Of a DNA stretch of 41,000 nt, positions 26,191 through 35,476 are shown piece by piece; positions within the stretch are counted from its first letter, which is position 1, and each line of letters begins with the position of its first letter. The notes under the pieces are model-generated. The model did no database searches. It saw only the letters and a list, made by a program, of their open reading frames with translations, and had not been told where the DNA came from. The stretch comes from Mycobacterium sp. 1465703.0. Its GTDB lineage: Bacteria > Actinomycetota > Actinomycetes > Mycobacteriales > Mycobacteriaceae. The DNA lies in contig NZ_LZKU01000045.1 of the NCBI RefSeq assembly GCF_001672975.1, forward strand, positions 1 through 41,000, given 5' to 3'. A program made the translations under genes and the position numbers.

Positions 26191-27120
26191 TCAGTTCCCG
26201 CGCCACCCGGTCACCGGCAACCGGAATTTGCGCACCAATCGGTCGGTGAACGGAGCGCTGTCCAACCTGGCCCATTTCACCGGTGTGTCACAACGTCTCA
26301 CCTCGAGTCGGCTGCCGGCCGGTATCAAAATTTCGCGGCGGCCGTCGCAGAACACCAGGGCATCGTGTCCGTCGGCCTCGATCTCGATCGCGATGGTGGC
26401 GTCCGGGCTGGTGACCATGGGTCGGCCGAACAGCGCGTGAGCATTGTTGGGTACCACCAGGATTGCCTCGAGGTCGGGCCACAACACCGGTCCGCCGGCG
26501 GAGAACGCGTAAGCGGTGGATCCGGTGGGGGTCGACACCAGGACCCCGTCGCAGCCGAACGCCGATACCGGGCGTCCGTCGATCTCGAGGACCACCCCCA
26601 ACACGCCGAGCCGGGGACCCTTTTCCAGGCTGACTTCGTTGAGCGCCCAACCGTGTTCGGTAATTTCGCCGCCATGCCGCACCAGCACGTCGAGGGTCAA
26701 CCGGTTTTCCACCCGATAATCTTGTGCGACAACGTGTTCCAGCACGCGATCAATGGCCTCGGCTTCGGCCTCGGCCAGAAACCCGATGCGGCCGAGGTTG
26801 ATGCCCAGTACCGGGATGTTGGCATTGCGGGCGAGTTCGGCGGCCCGCAAGAAGGTGCCGTCGCCGCCCAGCGCCAGCACCACTTCGCAGCCGGCGGCGG
26901 CCTGCGGCTCGGCGTCGACCACCTCGATTTCGACGCCCAAGGCGCGCATGTCGTCCGGGGCCAGGTGCAGCGGTCCTCTGTCGACGGCCTCGGCGGACAA
27001 CACCCTAAGTCCAATGCCGTTGTCGCCCAGCACTTTCTGCACGCGTCGTGCGGTTTCGGTGGCCTCGTCGCGGCCGGTGTGGACCACCATCAGCACGGTG
27101 CGCGGAGCGTGTTCGTTCAC
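26191..27120 (-). CDS. nadK: NAD kinase
   Basis: A 309-aa inorganic polyphosphate/ATP-NAD kinase making NADP (also called ppnK). Seen: [20 protein letters not shown], the catalytic [38 protein letters not shown], and [18 protein letters not shown]. The start is the GTG at 27120, overlapping the tlyA stop by GTGA; the frame opens nine codons further upstream but this is inside tlyA. Order tlyA-nadK-recN is typical of actinobacteria. Confidence 0.96.
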   Translation of the reverse strand: MNEHAPRTVLMVVHTGRDEATETARRVQKVLGDNGIGLRVLSAEAVDRGPLHLAPDDMRALGVEIEVVDAEPQAAAGCEVVLALGGDGTFLRAAELARNANIPVLGINLGRIGFLAEAEAEAIDRVLEHVVAQDYRVENRLTLDVLVRHGGEITEHGWALNEVSLEKGPRLGVLGVVLEIDGRPVSAFGCDGVLVSTPTGSTAYAFSAGGPVLWPDLEAILVVPNNAHALFGRPMVTSPDATIAIEIEADGHDALVFCDGRREILIPAGSRLEVRRCDTPVKWARLDSAPFTDRLVRKFRLPVTGWRGN

Positions 27121-27926
27121 TGTGGCCCGCTTTCCACGGCACGCCACACCGCCGTCACCAGCTCGTCCCCGGCGAGCGGTCGGTCGGTCTGGGCGCGCAG
27201 CCGCAGAAAGTACTCGACATTGCCCGACGGCCCGGGCAGCGGACTGGCGGTGACGTCGACCGGGTGCCAGCCCAGCTCGTCCGCGCGTGTCGCGACCGCC
27301 AGGACGGCGTCGGCGCGCAGGCCCGGGTCGTGCACCACACCGCCGGCACCGACCAGGCCCTTGCCCACCTCAAACTGCGGCTTCACCATGGGAACGATAT
27401 CCGCGTTCGGTGCGGCACATCCAGCCAGCGCCGGCAACACCGTGGACAGCGAAATAAACGACAGGTCAGCCACCACCAGGTCGACCCGCCCGCCGATCGC
27501 CTCGGGCGTCAGCTCGCGAACGTTCGTTCGCTCGACCACCACCACCCGAGGGTCACTGCGCAGCGACCACGCAAGCTGGCCGTATCCCACGTCCACGGCA
27601 ACCACTTCGGTGGCCCCGCGATCCAGCAGGACTTCGGTGAACCCGCCCGTCGACGCGCCGGCATCCAGGCAGCGATGCCCCGCAACCGAAATCCCGAAGG
27701 CGTCCAGCGCCCCGATGAGTTTGTGCGCCCCGCGCGAAACCCAGCCACGCTCACCGTCCTCGGCGACGGTCAGGGCAGCGGTGACAGCAACGGCGGTTCC
27801 CGGCTTGCGCGCCGGCATGCCGTCGATGCTGACCTTTCCGGCGCCGATCAACTCCGCGGCCTGCTGACGGGACCGGGCCAGACCGCGCCGGACCAGCTCG
27901 GCGTCAACGCGGGCGCGTCGAGACAT
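27117..27926 (-). CDS. tlyA: rRNA 2'-O-methyltransferase TlyA
   Basis: A 269-aa enzyme that methylates 16S and 23S rRNA and thereby sensitises mycobacteria to capreomycin and viomycin; also annotated as a haemolysin. It has an N-terminal S4 domain (1-58), a linker RGWV (60-63) of the RXWV type, and a Rossmann methyltransferase domain with [16 protein letters not shown]. The catalytic tetrad known from M. tuberculosis is intact at the same positions: Lys69, Asp154, Lys182, Glu238. It starts 8 nt after the small gene upstream and overlaps nadK by 4 nt. Confidence 0.96.
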   Translation of the reverse strand: MSRRARVDAELVRRGLARSRQQAAELIGAGKVSIDGMPARKPGTAVAVTAALTVAEDGERGWVSRGAHKLIGALDAFGISVAGHRCLDAGASTGGFTEVLLDRGATEVVAVDVGYGQLAWSLRSDPRVVVVERTNVRELTPEAIGGRVDLVVADLSFISLSTVLPALAGCAAPNADIVPMVKPQFEVGKGLVGAGGVVHDPGLRADAVLAVATRADELGWHPVDVTASPLPGPSGNVEYFLRLRAQTDRPLAGDELVTAVWRAVESGPQ

Positions 27927-27934
27927 CCGCGCAC

Positions 27935-28120
27935 TCAGCCTTTCTCCGCCGACTCCAGCGCAGCCAGCAGCACGTCATGCGCCTCGGAAAGACGGCGTGC
28001 TATTTCTTCGAGCTCGTCAAGCGACGGCACCTTCTCCGGATCTTCGCCGTCGCCGGGCTGGGGCAGCCGGGCGAGTAAAGCGTCGATTTCAGCACGAATC
28101 TGATCGGGATCGATAGTCAT
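27935..28120 (-). CDS. Small acidic conserved protein (Rv1693-like, 61 aa)
   Basis: A 61-aa helical, acidic protein (MTIDPDQIRAEIDALLARL, then a short Pro/Asp-rich link, then LDELEEIARRLSEAHDVLLA). Two predicted amphipathic helices suggest a protein-protein adaptor. It lies between the HAD phosphatase and tlyA with short gaps (23 and 8 nt), so it is translated with them. No function is known to me. Confidence 0.8.
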   Translation of the reverse strand: MTIDPDQIRAEIDALLARLPQPGDGEDPEKVPSLDELEEIARRLSEAHDVLLAALESAEKG

Positions 28121-28143
28121 CGCGTCCCTACGCTAGTCACCCA

Positions 28144-29181
28144 TCAGTCGGTGCGCACCAAAGACCAGCGCTGCAGTGCGGCCCGCGCCTGGTCGTCGCC
28201 GGCCTCGATGCGCACCACGGACTCGCCGGAGCCGGACTGCGCTGCACTCCACACCGCATCGGCAACCGCGCGCACGATGGACAGCCCGTCCCCGTCGTCC
28301 GGCCCGTCGGCGCTGACGGTGATTGCCGTGTCCGCGAGGTCGACCCGCCAGCCCGGCTGCGATCCGACCGCGAGCCGCTCGCCGTCTTGATGCAGCGAGC
28401 GCAGATCGTGGCCGATATACGTGGGGCGTTGGGTGGGCTTGGCGTACACCGCGTCCCGTGCCGAATTGACTCCGGTGAGCACCATCAAGCTGGGCAGTTC
28501 GGCGGCGTTGGCGCCCTCGATGTCGGTGTCCAGCCGATCGCCGATCACCAGCGGGGCGTGGAAATCACCCCGGGCCGCCGCATCACGCAGCAGTCCGGGC
28601 GCCGGTTTACCCGCCACCTGCGGCTCGCCGCCGGTCGCGGCCCGCAGCGCGGCCACGAAGGATCCATTGCCGGGCAGCAGTCCGCGCTCGGTGGGCAGCG
28701 TCAGGTCGACGTTGGCCGCCACCCACAGCGCGCCGGCCCGGATGGCCAGCGCCGCCTCGGCGAGCTCCGGCCAGCCGATGGTCTGCGACAGACCCTGTAT
28801 GACGGCCACCGGATGGTCGTCGTAGCGGCGCACCGGGCGCAGTCCGACGGCGGTGATCTCGTTGGCCAGGGCCTCGGTGCCCACGATCAGCACCGGTGAG
28901 TCCGGCGGCACCTGATCGGCCAGCAACCGGGCCGCAGTCTGCGCACTGGTGGCGATGTCTTCGGCGGTGGCGGTGAAGCCCAGGTCGGTCAGGTGAGCGG
29001 CGACCTCGTCGGCGCTGCGCGACGCGTTGTTGGTGACGAAATACGCTCGCGCGCGCACCTCGGCCAGTGCCTGCACCGCGCCCTCGGTGGGTTGACGGCC
29101 GCGAAACGCCGTTCCGTCCAGGTCGATCAGCAGGCAGTCATGTTGCTGTGCAAGGGTTTTGGTGTGATTCGGCCCTGTCAT
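28144..29181 (-). CDS. HAD phosphatase, glycerol-3-phosphate phosphatase type (Rv1692-like)
   Basis: A 345-aa HAD-superfamily phosphatase with NagD-type cap. Seen: motif I LLIDLDGTAF with the nucleophile and acid Asp, FVTNNASRS (motif II), KPAPGLL (motif III Lys) and VIGDRLDTDIEGANAA (motif IV). The M. tuberculosis homologue was reported as the glycerol-3-phosphate phosphatase in glycerophospholipid recycling. The C-terminal 90 residues form an extra GNAT-like regulatory-looking segment (WRVDLADTAITVSADG). The start ATG at 29181 lies 1 nt from the preceding gene's TGA. Confidence 0.92.
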   Translation of the reverse strand: MTGPNHTKTLAQQHDCLLIDLDGTAFRGRQPTEGAVQALAEVRARAYFVTNNASRSADEVAAHLTDLGFTATAEDIATSAQTAARLLADQVPPDSPVLIVGTEALANEITAVGLRPVRRYDDHPVAVIQGLSQTIGWPELAEAALAIRAGALWVAANVDLTLPTERGLLPGNGSFVAALRAATGGEPQVAGKPAPGLLRDAAARGDFHAPLVIGDRLDTDIEGANAAELPSLMVLTGVNSARDAVYAKPTQRPTYIGHDLRSLHQDGERLAVGSQPGWRVDLADTAITVSADGPDDGDGLSIVRAVADAVWSAAQSGSGESVVRIEAGDDQARAALQRWSLVRTD

Positions 29182-29182
29182 G

Positions 29183-29983
29183 TCAGCCGAGTTCACTGAC
29201 CCGGTCTTCGGCGTCGGTGACGCCGTCGACGTCGGCGGCCGCCGCGTGCAGGAACCATTGCAGCGCTTCCTCGTCGCGGCCGAGCGCCAACAGCGTGTCC
29301 GCGTAGGCGTAGAACAGCCGCGCCGTCGTCGTGCCGGTGCGGCTCGGATCCAGTTGCGGCGTGGACAACACGGTCAGCGCCTGTTCCAGTTGACCCAGGT
29401 CCGCACGCGCCCCGGCCGCCACGATGCGCAACTCGTCGGCGTCGTCACCGCTGAGTTGGGCAGCCTCCGGTCGGCGCGCGAGTTCGATGGCCCGCTCCGG
29501 ACGGCCAAGTCCGCGTTCGCAATCGGCGATCAGTGCAAGCAACGGGGACTTGCTGCCCATCCTGCGGGCGGCGCGTAATTCCGCGAGCGCCTGCGACCAG
29601 TCGCCGCAGTGGTAGGCGGCGATGCCGACCGCTTCCCGAATGGTGGCGATCCGGCTGGACCGGGCCCGCGCCGCGCGGGCGTGACGCAAGGCGGCCTCGG
29701 GGTCTTCGTCGAGCAATTCACCCGCGGCCACCAGGTGCCGCGCCACCGCATCGGCGGTGGCGCGGTCCAGGGTGCTCAGTTCGCGGCGGATGTCGGGCGC
29801 CAGCTGCTTGGCTTCCACGCCGGGCGGTATCGGCGGCCCGTCCTGCGGCGCGCGGTCGGCCTGCGCATCCCGGCGCCCGGCGTTCTGCGGCTGGGCCGGC
29901 CGCGCACGGCCCGGACCCGACCAGCCAGCGGATGCCGGGCGCGCCCGCCGTTCGCCGCGGTGCCGTTCCCTGTCGTCGACCAC
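29183..29983 (-). CDS. TPR-repeat protein (Rv1691-like)
   Basis: A 266-aa protein with an Arg/Pro-rich, probably disordered N-terminus of about 55 residues, then helical repeats: LVAAGELLDEDPEAALRHAR, IREAVGIAAYHCGDWSQALA, LLALIADCERGLGRPERAIE, VAAGARADLGQLEQALTVL and YADTLLALGRDEEALQWFLH, which is the TPR pattern. Such repeats bind partner proteins; the partner is unknown. The GTG start at 29983 is the most upstream option. It sits just upstream of the HAD gene and is likely co-transcribed with it. Confidence 0.85.
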   Translation of the reverse strand: MVDDRERHRGERRARPASAGWSGPGRARPAQPQNAGRRDAQADRAPQDGPPIPPGVEAKQLAPDIRRELSTLDRATADAVARHLVAAGELLDEDPEAALRHARAARARSSRIATIREAVGIAAYHCGDWSQALAELRAARRMGSKSPLLALIADCERGLGRPERAIELARRPEAAQLSGDDADELRIVAAGARADLGQLEQALTVLSTPQLDPSRTGTTTARLFYAYADTLLALGRDEEALQWFLHAAAADVDGVTDAEDRVSELG

Positions 29984-30011
29984 GCTGCCGAGAATACGGG
30001 CAGCCCATCGC

Positions 30012-30383
30012 CTAACTTTGCAGCCGGTTACCCAGCAGCGGCGCTATCACCGCCGGACAGTAGGTCGCGATCGCGACGATGGTGAACCTGCCCGCCATCT
30101 CGTAGGACATTCCATTGCCCTCGGCCATCTTGGACGTCACATCGTCGAACGAGCCACCGGGCGCGAACAGCATCGGGCACACCGACTGTCCCATCGCCAT
30201 CGTGCTGGTCGGCTGGGTATAGGAGATCCCGGCGTTGGTCAGGGCCGACAGGAAGGCGTTGCCCAGCATGTCGGCGCGTATCGGCGCCGACAGGATGGCC
30301 GCGAGCCCCACCAGGCCGGTGATCACCCCCAGCATCCGCAGGACGGTCGACCGCAAACGTGTCGCGAAAATCACCGTGACCAC
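30012..30383 (-). CDS. Secreted DUF732-like protein at the lprJ position
   Basis: A 123-aa protein with a signal-like N-terminus (STVLRMLGVITGLVGLAAIL, then SAPIRA|D) and a C-terminal DUF732-type domain: FLSALTNAGISYTQPTSTMA, Cys in GQSVCPMLF, and Cys in AIATYCPAVI, likely forming a disulfide. By position it corresponds to lprJ of M. tuberculosis, annotated as a lipoprotein, but no lipobox Cys is present here, so it should be a soluble secreted or membrane-anchored form. Start could also be the internal Met at residue 17. Function unknown. Confidence 0.75.
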   Translation of the reverse strand: MVTVIFATRLRSTVLRMLGVITGLVGLAAILSAPIRADMLGNAFLSALTNAGISYTQPTSTMAMGQSVCPMLFAPGGSFDDVTSKMAEGNGMSYEMAGRFTIVAIATYCPAVIAPLLGNRLQS

Positions 30384-30473
30384 AGTGGTCGCCCACGGTC
30401 ACGTGAAGGACACGGTGAGATAAAGATCTGTGCATGCCCGGGTTTTGCGAAGGCCGTGCTGCCCCCGGTCCGG

Positions 30474-31745
30474 CTAGAGCTTTTCCACCCCGGCGACGGT
30501 GCGTTTGCCGCGGCGCAACACCAGCCATTTGCCGTGCAGGAAGTCGGACGGTTGCGGCACCCATTCGTCACTGTCGATGCGGACGTTGTTGACCGAGACG
30601 CCGCCTTCACCGATGGTGCGCCGCGCCGCCTTCTTGCTGTCCGACAGGCCGCTGGCCACCAGCAGGTCGACGATTCCGTCCGGGCCACCGGGTTTGAGCT
30701 CGGCGACCGACGTCTCGCGCAGCGCCGCGGCCAGCGTGGCCTCGTCGAGGCGGTCCAGTTCGCCCTGCCCGAACAGCGCCCGGCTGGCGTGCTCGACGGC
30801 CTCGGTGGCGGCCTCGCCGTGCACCAGCACGGTCAGTTCGCGGGCCAGCCGCCGTTGGGCGGCGCGTTGCTGGGGCCGCTCGGCCGTCGCCTGTTCGAGC
30901 TCGCCGAGTTCGTCGGCCGACAAGAAGGTGAACCAGCGCAGGTACCGGATCACGTCGGCGTCGGCGGTGTTGAAGAAGTACTGGTACCAGGCGTACGGCG
31001 TGGTCAGCGCCGGGTCCAGCCACAGGCTGCCGCCCCCGGTGGACTTGCCGAATTTGGTGCCGTCGGCGGCGGTCACCAGCGGCACGGTCAGCGCGTGGAC
31101 CGAGGCGCTGAGCTGCTGGCGCACCAACCGGACCCCGGCGATGATGTTGCCCCACTGATCGGAACCGCCGATCTGGAGGGTGCAGCCGTAGCGCCGGTGC
31201 AATTCCACGTAATCGTTGGCCTGCAAGAGCATGTAGCTGAATTCGGTGTAGGAGATGCCGTCGCCCTCGAGCCGGCGCCGGACAGTGTCGCGGTCCAGCA
31301 TGACGTTGACCGAGAAGTGCTTGCCGACGTCGCGCAGGAACTCGATCGCCGACATCGGGCTGGTCCAGTCCAGGTTGTTGACGACGACGGCGCCGGTGGG
31401 TGAGTCGTCGAAGTCGACGAAGCGTTGCAGCTGTCCGCCGATCCGCTCGGTCCACTCGGCGACGGTGTCGGCCTCGTTCAGGGTGCGCTCGCCGATGTCA
31501 CGCGGATCGCCGATCATGCCGGTGGCTCCGCCGGCGAGCACGATCGGGCGGTGACCGGCGCGCTGGAACCGGCGCAACGCCAGCAGCGGCACCAGATGCC
31601 CGGCATGCAGGCTCGGCGCGGTGGGGTCGAAGCCGGCGTACACCGTCATGGGCCCGCGCCGGGCCTCGTCGGCCAGCGCATCGAGGTCGGTGGACTGCGC
31701 GATCAGGCCGCGCCAGCCCAGCTCGTCGATGATCGTGTCGCCCAT
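30474..31745 (-). CDS. tyrS: Tyrosyl-tRNA synthetase
   Basis: A 423-aa class I synthetase. Seen: the HIGH-type motif in [16 protein letters not shown], tyrosine-binding residues in [12 protein letters not shown], the KMSKS-type motif KFGKSTGGG, and a C-terminal S4 RNA-binding domain ([20 protein letters not shown] to the end). The start is the ATG at 31745, preceded by GGAGG at about 10 nt; a 6-codon longer frame is not supported. It follows mpg by 33 nt on the same strand. Confidence 0.97.
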   Translation of the reverse strand: MGDTIIDELGWRGLIAQSTDLDALADEARRGPMTVYAGFDPTAPSLHAGHLVPLLALRRFQRAGHRPIVLAGGATGMIGDPRDIGERTLNEADTVAEWTERIGGQLQRFVDFDDSPTGAVVVNNLDWTSPMSAIEFLRDVGKHFSVNVMLDRDTVRRRLEGDGISYTEFSYMLLQANDYVELHRRYGCTLQIGGSDQWGNIIAGVRLVRQQLSASVHALTVPLVTAADGTKFGKSTGGGSLWLDPALTTPYAWYQYFFNTADADVIRYLRWFTFLSADELGELEQATAERPQQRAAQRRLARELTVLVHGEAATEAVEHASRALFGQGELDRLDEATLAAALRETSVAELKPGGPDGIVDLLVASGLSDSKKAARRTIGEGGVSVNNVRIDSDEWVPQPSDFLHGKWLVLRRGKRTVAGVEKL

Positions 31746-31778
31746 GATCCAAGATCCTCCCACCCGAGACCGGTTCGG

Positions 31779-32423
31779 CTAGTCGCTGGCGCCCGGCGCC
31801 GCCGCGCGGGGGCTGCGACGGTAGGCCGAAACCTCCGGGCGGCCGGGAAGCCACAGCCGCCATGGCCGGTCGGCGGCCTGGCTGACGCCGACCCGCGGGC
31901 CGGACGCCGCGGTCAGCGGTTCGTGCAGTTCGAGAGTCACCGGGCTGCCGGGCCCGAAAAGGTCAATTCCGTTGTCGTCCATGGTGATTCCCATGGCAGA
32001 GCACAGGTTGCCCGGTCCGCGCGCCAGGGCCGCGGTGTGCACCAACTCGCCGCGACGGGCGCGGGCCACATCGGTGCCGTCCTCGATGGCCGCGGCGCGC
32101 AGCAAGACCGCGGCGGCGGTGCCGTCCGGACCGCAGGAGACGTTGGCGCAGACGTGGATGCCGTGGCTGCGATAGGTATAAAGCCGCCCGGGCGGCCCGA
32201 ACATCACCCAGTTGCGGGCGCGCAGACCCTTGTACGAGTGCGCGGCGGCATCCGGCCACGGACCGTCCGGAACTCCCCCGTAGGCCTCGACCTCGACGAC
32301 TATCCCGCTCACGCCCCGCGCGGTGAGGGTCGCGCCCAGCAGCCGGCGCGCGGCCTCGACCGGATCGACTACCAGCTGGGCCGCAGCCGTGCCTTCGCGA
32401 AATTGTCCTCGAGCCTTGACCAC
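31779..32423 (-). CDS. mpg: 3-methyladenine DNA glycosylase (AAG/MPG family)
   Basis: A 214-aa DNA repair glycosylase that removes alkylated purines. Seen: [20 protein letters not shown], the catalytic-site segment [50 protein letters not shown] and [13 protein letters not shown]. Length matches the bacterial family. It diverges from amt; the 108-bp gap between the two holds both promoters. Confidence 0.95.
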   Translation of the reverse strand: MVKARGQFREGTAAAQLVVDPVEAARRLLGATLTARGVSGIVVEVEAYGGVPDGPWPDAAAHSYKGLRARNWVMFGPPGRLYTYRSHGIHVCANVSCGPDGTAAAVLLRAAAIEDGTDVARARRGELVHTAALARGPGNLCSAMGITMDDNGIDLFGPGSPVTLELHEPLTAASGPRVGVSQAADRPWRLWLPGRPEVSAYRRSPRAAAPGASD

Positions 32424-32531
32424 ATCAGATCCTGAATCCTCTTTTCTTAACCCAATGAACCTACCGGCAGGCCGAACGTGGCAGTATCCCGGTGTCCCGT
32501 GACCTCAGGGCCGCGAGAAGGAGCCCACCTC

Positions 32532-33809
32532 ATGCATGCGATCGACCCCGCCGCCACCGCGTGGCTGCTGGCCAGCACCGCACTGGTCTTGCTGATGACC
32601 CCCGGCCTGGCGATCTTCTACGGCGGCATGGTCCGCACCACCGGGGTGCTCAACATGATGATGATGAGCTTCATCTCCATCCCGCTGGTGACGGTCGCCT
32701 GGTTGCTGGTCGGCTACACCATGGCGTTCTCCGAGGATGGGATGAACGGACTCGTCGGCAACCTCAGACATTTCGGGATGCTCGGCATCACTCCCGACAC
32801 CGTCCACGGCACGGTCCCCGAATTGCTCTATGCCACTTTCCAGTTGACATTCGCGATCATTACGGCGGCACTGGTCAGCGGCGCGATCGCGGACCGTGCC
32901 AAGTTCGCCGCCTGGATGGTGTTCGTTCCGGTATGGACCGTTGCCGTGTATTCGATTGTCGCGCATTGGGTATGGGGGCCCGGCGGCTGGCTGGCCAAGC
33001 TAGGGGTGCTGGACTACGCGGGCGGTCTGGTCGTCGAGATCGTGTCGGGCTCTTCGGCGCTGGCACTGGCGCTGGTGCTCGGGCCGCGCATCGGCTTCAA
33101 GAAGGACGCGATGCGCCCGCACAATCTGCCGTTGCTGTTCGTCGGCGTCGGGTTGCTGTGGTTCGGCTGGTTCGGGTTCAACGCCGGTTCCGCGCTGGCC
33201 GCCAACGGAACAGCCGCGGCCATCTTCCTCAACACCCTGGTCGCCGGATGTCTGGGCATGCTCGGCTGGCTCTCGGTCGAACAGATCCGCGACGGCCGGC
33301 CCACCACGTTCGGTGCGGCATCGGGTGTGGTCGCCGGCCTGGTCGCCATCACCCCGTCCTGCGGGACGGTCAACACGCTGGGTGCGACGGTCGTCGGCCT
33401 GGCGGCGGGCGTCGTGTGCTCGTTCGCGGTGGGCGCCAAATTGCGCTTCAACTATGACGATTCGCTGGACGTGGTGGGCGTGCACTTCGTCGGCGGCGTG
33501 GTCGGGGTGTCGCTGATCGGGCTGTTCGCCACTGCGGTCATGACGGCGGGCCCGCAGGGCCTGTTCTACGGGGGCGGCTTCGGCCAGCTGGGCAAGCAGG
33601 GGCTGGCCATTGTGGTCGTCGCGTTCTACGCGTTCGCCATGACGTTCGCGCTGGGCAAAGCGATCGACCGGCTGATGGGTTTCCGGGTCAGCGCCGAAGA
33701 CGAGACCACCGGTGTCGACCTGACCCAGCACGCCGAGACCGCGTACGCCGAAGGCGTGCACGGACATCTGCCGCAGCGCCGCCCGGGCACCGGTGACCGG
33801 CTGAACTAG
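32532..33809 (+). CDS. amt: Ammonium transporter Amt, with Glu at the first pore-His position
   Basis: A 425-aa eleven-helix transporter. Seen: TPGLAIFYGGMVRTTGVLNM, the conserved Asp161 of DYAGG, PHNLPLLFVGVGLLWFGWFG, ASGVVAGLVAITPSCGTVN and DSLDVVGVHFVGGVVG. The pore normally has two His; the second is present (His318) but the first is Glu169 (DYAGGLVVE, where AmtB-type proteins have VVH). Such a Glu occurs naturally in fungal Mep1/Mep3. The start is the ATG at 32532, with GAAGGAG 9-10 nt upstream; 18 more codons upstream are unlikely. No glnK/glnD genes follow, unlike the main mycobacterial amt locus. Confidence 0.93.
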   Translation: MHAIDPAATAWLLASTALVLLMTPGLAIFYGGMVRTTGVLNMMMMSFISIPLVTVAWLLVGYTMAFSEDGMNGLVGNLRHFGMLGITPDTVHGTVPELLYATFQLTFAIITAALVSGAIADRAKFAAWMVFVPVWTVAVYSIVAHWVWGPGGWLAKLGVLDYAGGLVVEIVSGSSALALALVLGPRIGFKKDAMRPHNLPLLFVGVGLLWFGWFGFNAGSALAANGTAAAIFLNTLVAGCLGMLGWLSVEQIRDGRPTTFGAASGVVAGLVAITPSCGTVNTLGATVVGLAAGVVCSFAVGAKLRFNYDDSLDVVGVHFVGGVVGVSLIGLFATAVMTAGPQGLFYGGGFGQLGKQGLAIVVVAFYAFAMTFALGKAIDRLMGFRVSAEDETTGVDLTQHAETAYAEGVHGHLPQRRPGTGDRLN

Positions 33810-33880
33810 CCCCGGCATACCTGCCGCCCCGCACAATCTCGTCCTTGACAACCCTGCCGCACAAGACGATTATTCATCGC

Positions 33881-34645
33881 ATGATGAGTTCATCCCGCGA
33901 TGAATTAATCACCGCCTCCGCGGAGCCGGCGGTGCAGATCGATCACCTGCGCGTGATCCGCGGCAAACGCCCAGCTCTGCACGACTTTTCGGTGCAGATC
34001 GGCACGGGCAGTATCACCGGCCTGCTGGGCCCATCGGGCTGCGGCAAGACCACACTCATCCGCTGCATCGTCGGCACCCAGATCGTGACCTCAGGAACCG
34101 TCACCGTGCTGGGCCACCCCGCCGGATCCGCGCCGCTGCGCCGCCGGGTCGGATACCTGCCGCAGGACCCGACCATCTACAACGACCTGCGCATCGTCGA
34201 CAACGTGCGGTACTTCGCGGCGCTGTACGGGTTCGACAGCCAGGCCGCCGATGCCGCCATCGAACGGGTGGGGCTGACGGATCACCGAACCGCCTTCTGC
34301 GGCAATCTTTCCGGTGGCCAGCGCACCCGGGTGTCGCTGGCGTGCGCGCTGGTCTGCCAGCCCGACCTGCTGGTGCTCGACGAGCCCACGGTGGGCCTGG
34401 ATCCCGTGTTGCGGGTGGATCTTTGGGAGCAGTTCACCGAACTGGCGCGCGGTGGGACCACGCTGCTGGTCTCCAGCCACGTCATGGAGGAGGCCGACCA
34501 CTGCGGTGATCTGCTGCTGATGCGCGACGGCCACCTCGTCGCCCACACCACGCCGACCCGACTACGAGAGGACACCGGATGCACGTCACTGGAGGACGCG
34601 TTTCTGTCCATCATCAAGCGCAGCACCACGCGCCAAGCCGGTTAG
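33881..34645 (+). CDS. ABC exporter ATP-binding protein (Rv1687c-like)
   Basis: A 254-aa ABC ATPase. Walker A GPSGCGKTT (50-58), Q-loop LPQDPTIYNDL, signature LSGGQRTR (143-150), Walker B LLVLDEPTVGLDP and the H-loop LVSSHVMEEADHC are all present. The sequence is of the DrrA-like drug/lipid exporter type. A TTG at 33845 would extend the frame by 12 codons; the ATG at 33881 is more likely. It overlaps the permease gene by 67 nt, and together with the TetR gene downstream forms a regulated exporter unit. Confidence 0.93.
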   Translation: MMSSSRDELITASAEPAVQIDHLRVIRGKRPALHDFSVQIGTGSITGLLGPSGCGKTTLIRCIVGTQIVTSGTVTVLGHPAGSAPLRRRVGYLPQDPTIYNDLRIVDNVRYFAALYGFDSQAADAAIERVGLTDHRTAFCGNLSGGQRTRVSLACALVCQPDLLVLDEPTVGLDPVLRVDLWEQFTELARGGTTLLVSSHVMEEADHCGDLLLMRDGHLVAHTTPTRLREDTGCTSLEDAFLSIIKRSTTRQAG

Positions 34646-35397
34646 GGCTCAAGGGCTACACCGCGACGACGGCGCGAATCTTGCGCCAGTTGGTCGCCGA
34701 CCACCGCAGCGTAGCGATGATTCTGGCGGTTCCGGTGCTGGTGATCACGTTGATGTACTTCATGTTTCAAAATGCTCCACATCGGCCGGGCACCCCTTCG
34801 CCATTCAACAACGCCTGCCTGATTCTGCTGGGCCTGTTCCCGCTCTTCGTGATGTTCATCATCACGGCGATCACCATGCAGCGTGAGCGGGCCTCCGGAA
34901 CGCTGGAGCGCATTTTGACCACGCCGCTGCGCCGCCTCGATCTGCTGATCGCCTATGGCACCGCCTTCTCCGTCGCCGCTGCCGCACAGGCGATTGTGGC
35001 CTGCATCGTGTCGTTCTGGCTGCTGGGTTTCGACACCGCGGGCAGCCCGATGTGGGTGTTCGTCATCGCCATCGTCAACGCCGTGCTCGGGGTCGGCCTG
35101 GGTCTGTTGTGTAGTGCGTTCGCCCGCACCGAGTTTCAGGCGGTGCAGTTCATACCGCTGGTGATGGTGCCGCAGCTGCTGCTGGCCGGCATCATCGTGC
35201 CGCGCGCATTGATGCCACACTGGTTGCAATGGATCAGCAATGTGCTGCCGGCCAGCTACGCACTGGAGGCCTTGCAGCAGGTGGGCGCGAACCCGGAACT
35301 GACCTTCATCGCCGTGCGCGACATCGCCGTGGTGTTGGGCTTCGCCCTGGCCGCGCTGTGCCTGGCCGCGGCCACGCTGCGGCGACGGACACCGTAG
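34579..35397 (+). CDS. ABC-2 type exporter permease (Rv1686c-like)
   Basis: A 272-aa membrane protein with six predicted helices: MILAVPVLVITLMYFMF, LILLGLFPLFVMFIIT, AAAAQAIVACIVSFWL, VFVIAIVNAVLGVGLGLL, FIPLVMVPQLLLAGIIV and IAVVLGFALAALCLAAAT, plus the ABC-2 motif RERASGTLERILTTPL and LPASYALEALQQV. The start ATG at 34579 has GAGAGGA 6-7 nt before it but lies inside the ATPase gene; the first 25 residues are not membrane-like, so a shorter form is possible. It is the transmembrane half of the exporter encoded with the ATPase upstream. Confidence 0.9.
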   Translation: MHVTGGRVSVHHQAQHHAPSRLGLKGYTATTARILRQLVADHRSVAMILAVPVLVITLMYFMFQNAPHRPGTPSPFNNACLILLGLFPLFVMFIITAITMQRERASGTLERILTTPLRRLDLLIAYGTAFSVAAAAQAIVACIVSFWLLGFDTAGSPMWVFVIAIVNAVLGVGLGLLCSAFARTEFQAVQFIPLVMVPQLLLAGIIVPRALMPHWLQWISNVLPASYALEALQQVGANPELTFIAVRDIAVVLGFALAALCLAAATLRRRTP

Positions 35398-35465
35398 TGG
35401 CGATCGCAAGCGCGGCACAGCCGGGCGCCGGGGGTACCTCCCGCTTGCGGGGGCTGGGTCGCCAC
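35397..35465. repeat. Probable dispersed palindromic mini-repeat
   Basis: A 69-bp GC-rich block with 7-bp terminal inverted repeats GTGGCGA (35397-35403) and TCGCCAC (35459-35465), and an internal hairpin CCCGC-TT-GCGGG (35440-35451). It starts at the last base of the permease stop codon. Similar short repeats are, as I recall, common between genes in non-tuberculous mycobacteria; only one copy is in this window. Confidence 0.5.
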
Positions 35466-35476
35466 GGAGCGTCCTA

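Noticed and set aside
33000..33851. Minus-strand 283-codon frame opposite amt
   Set aside because: Antisense to a well-conserved transporter, with a shadow-like Arg/His/Gln-rich product.
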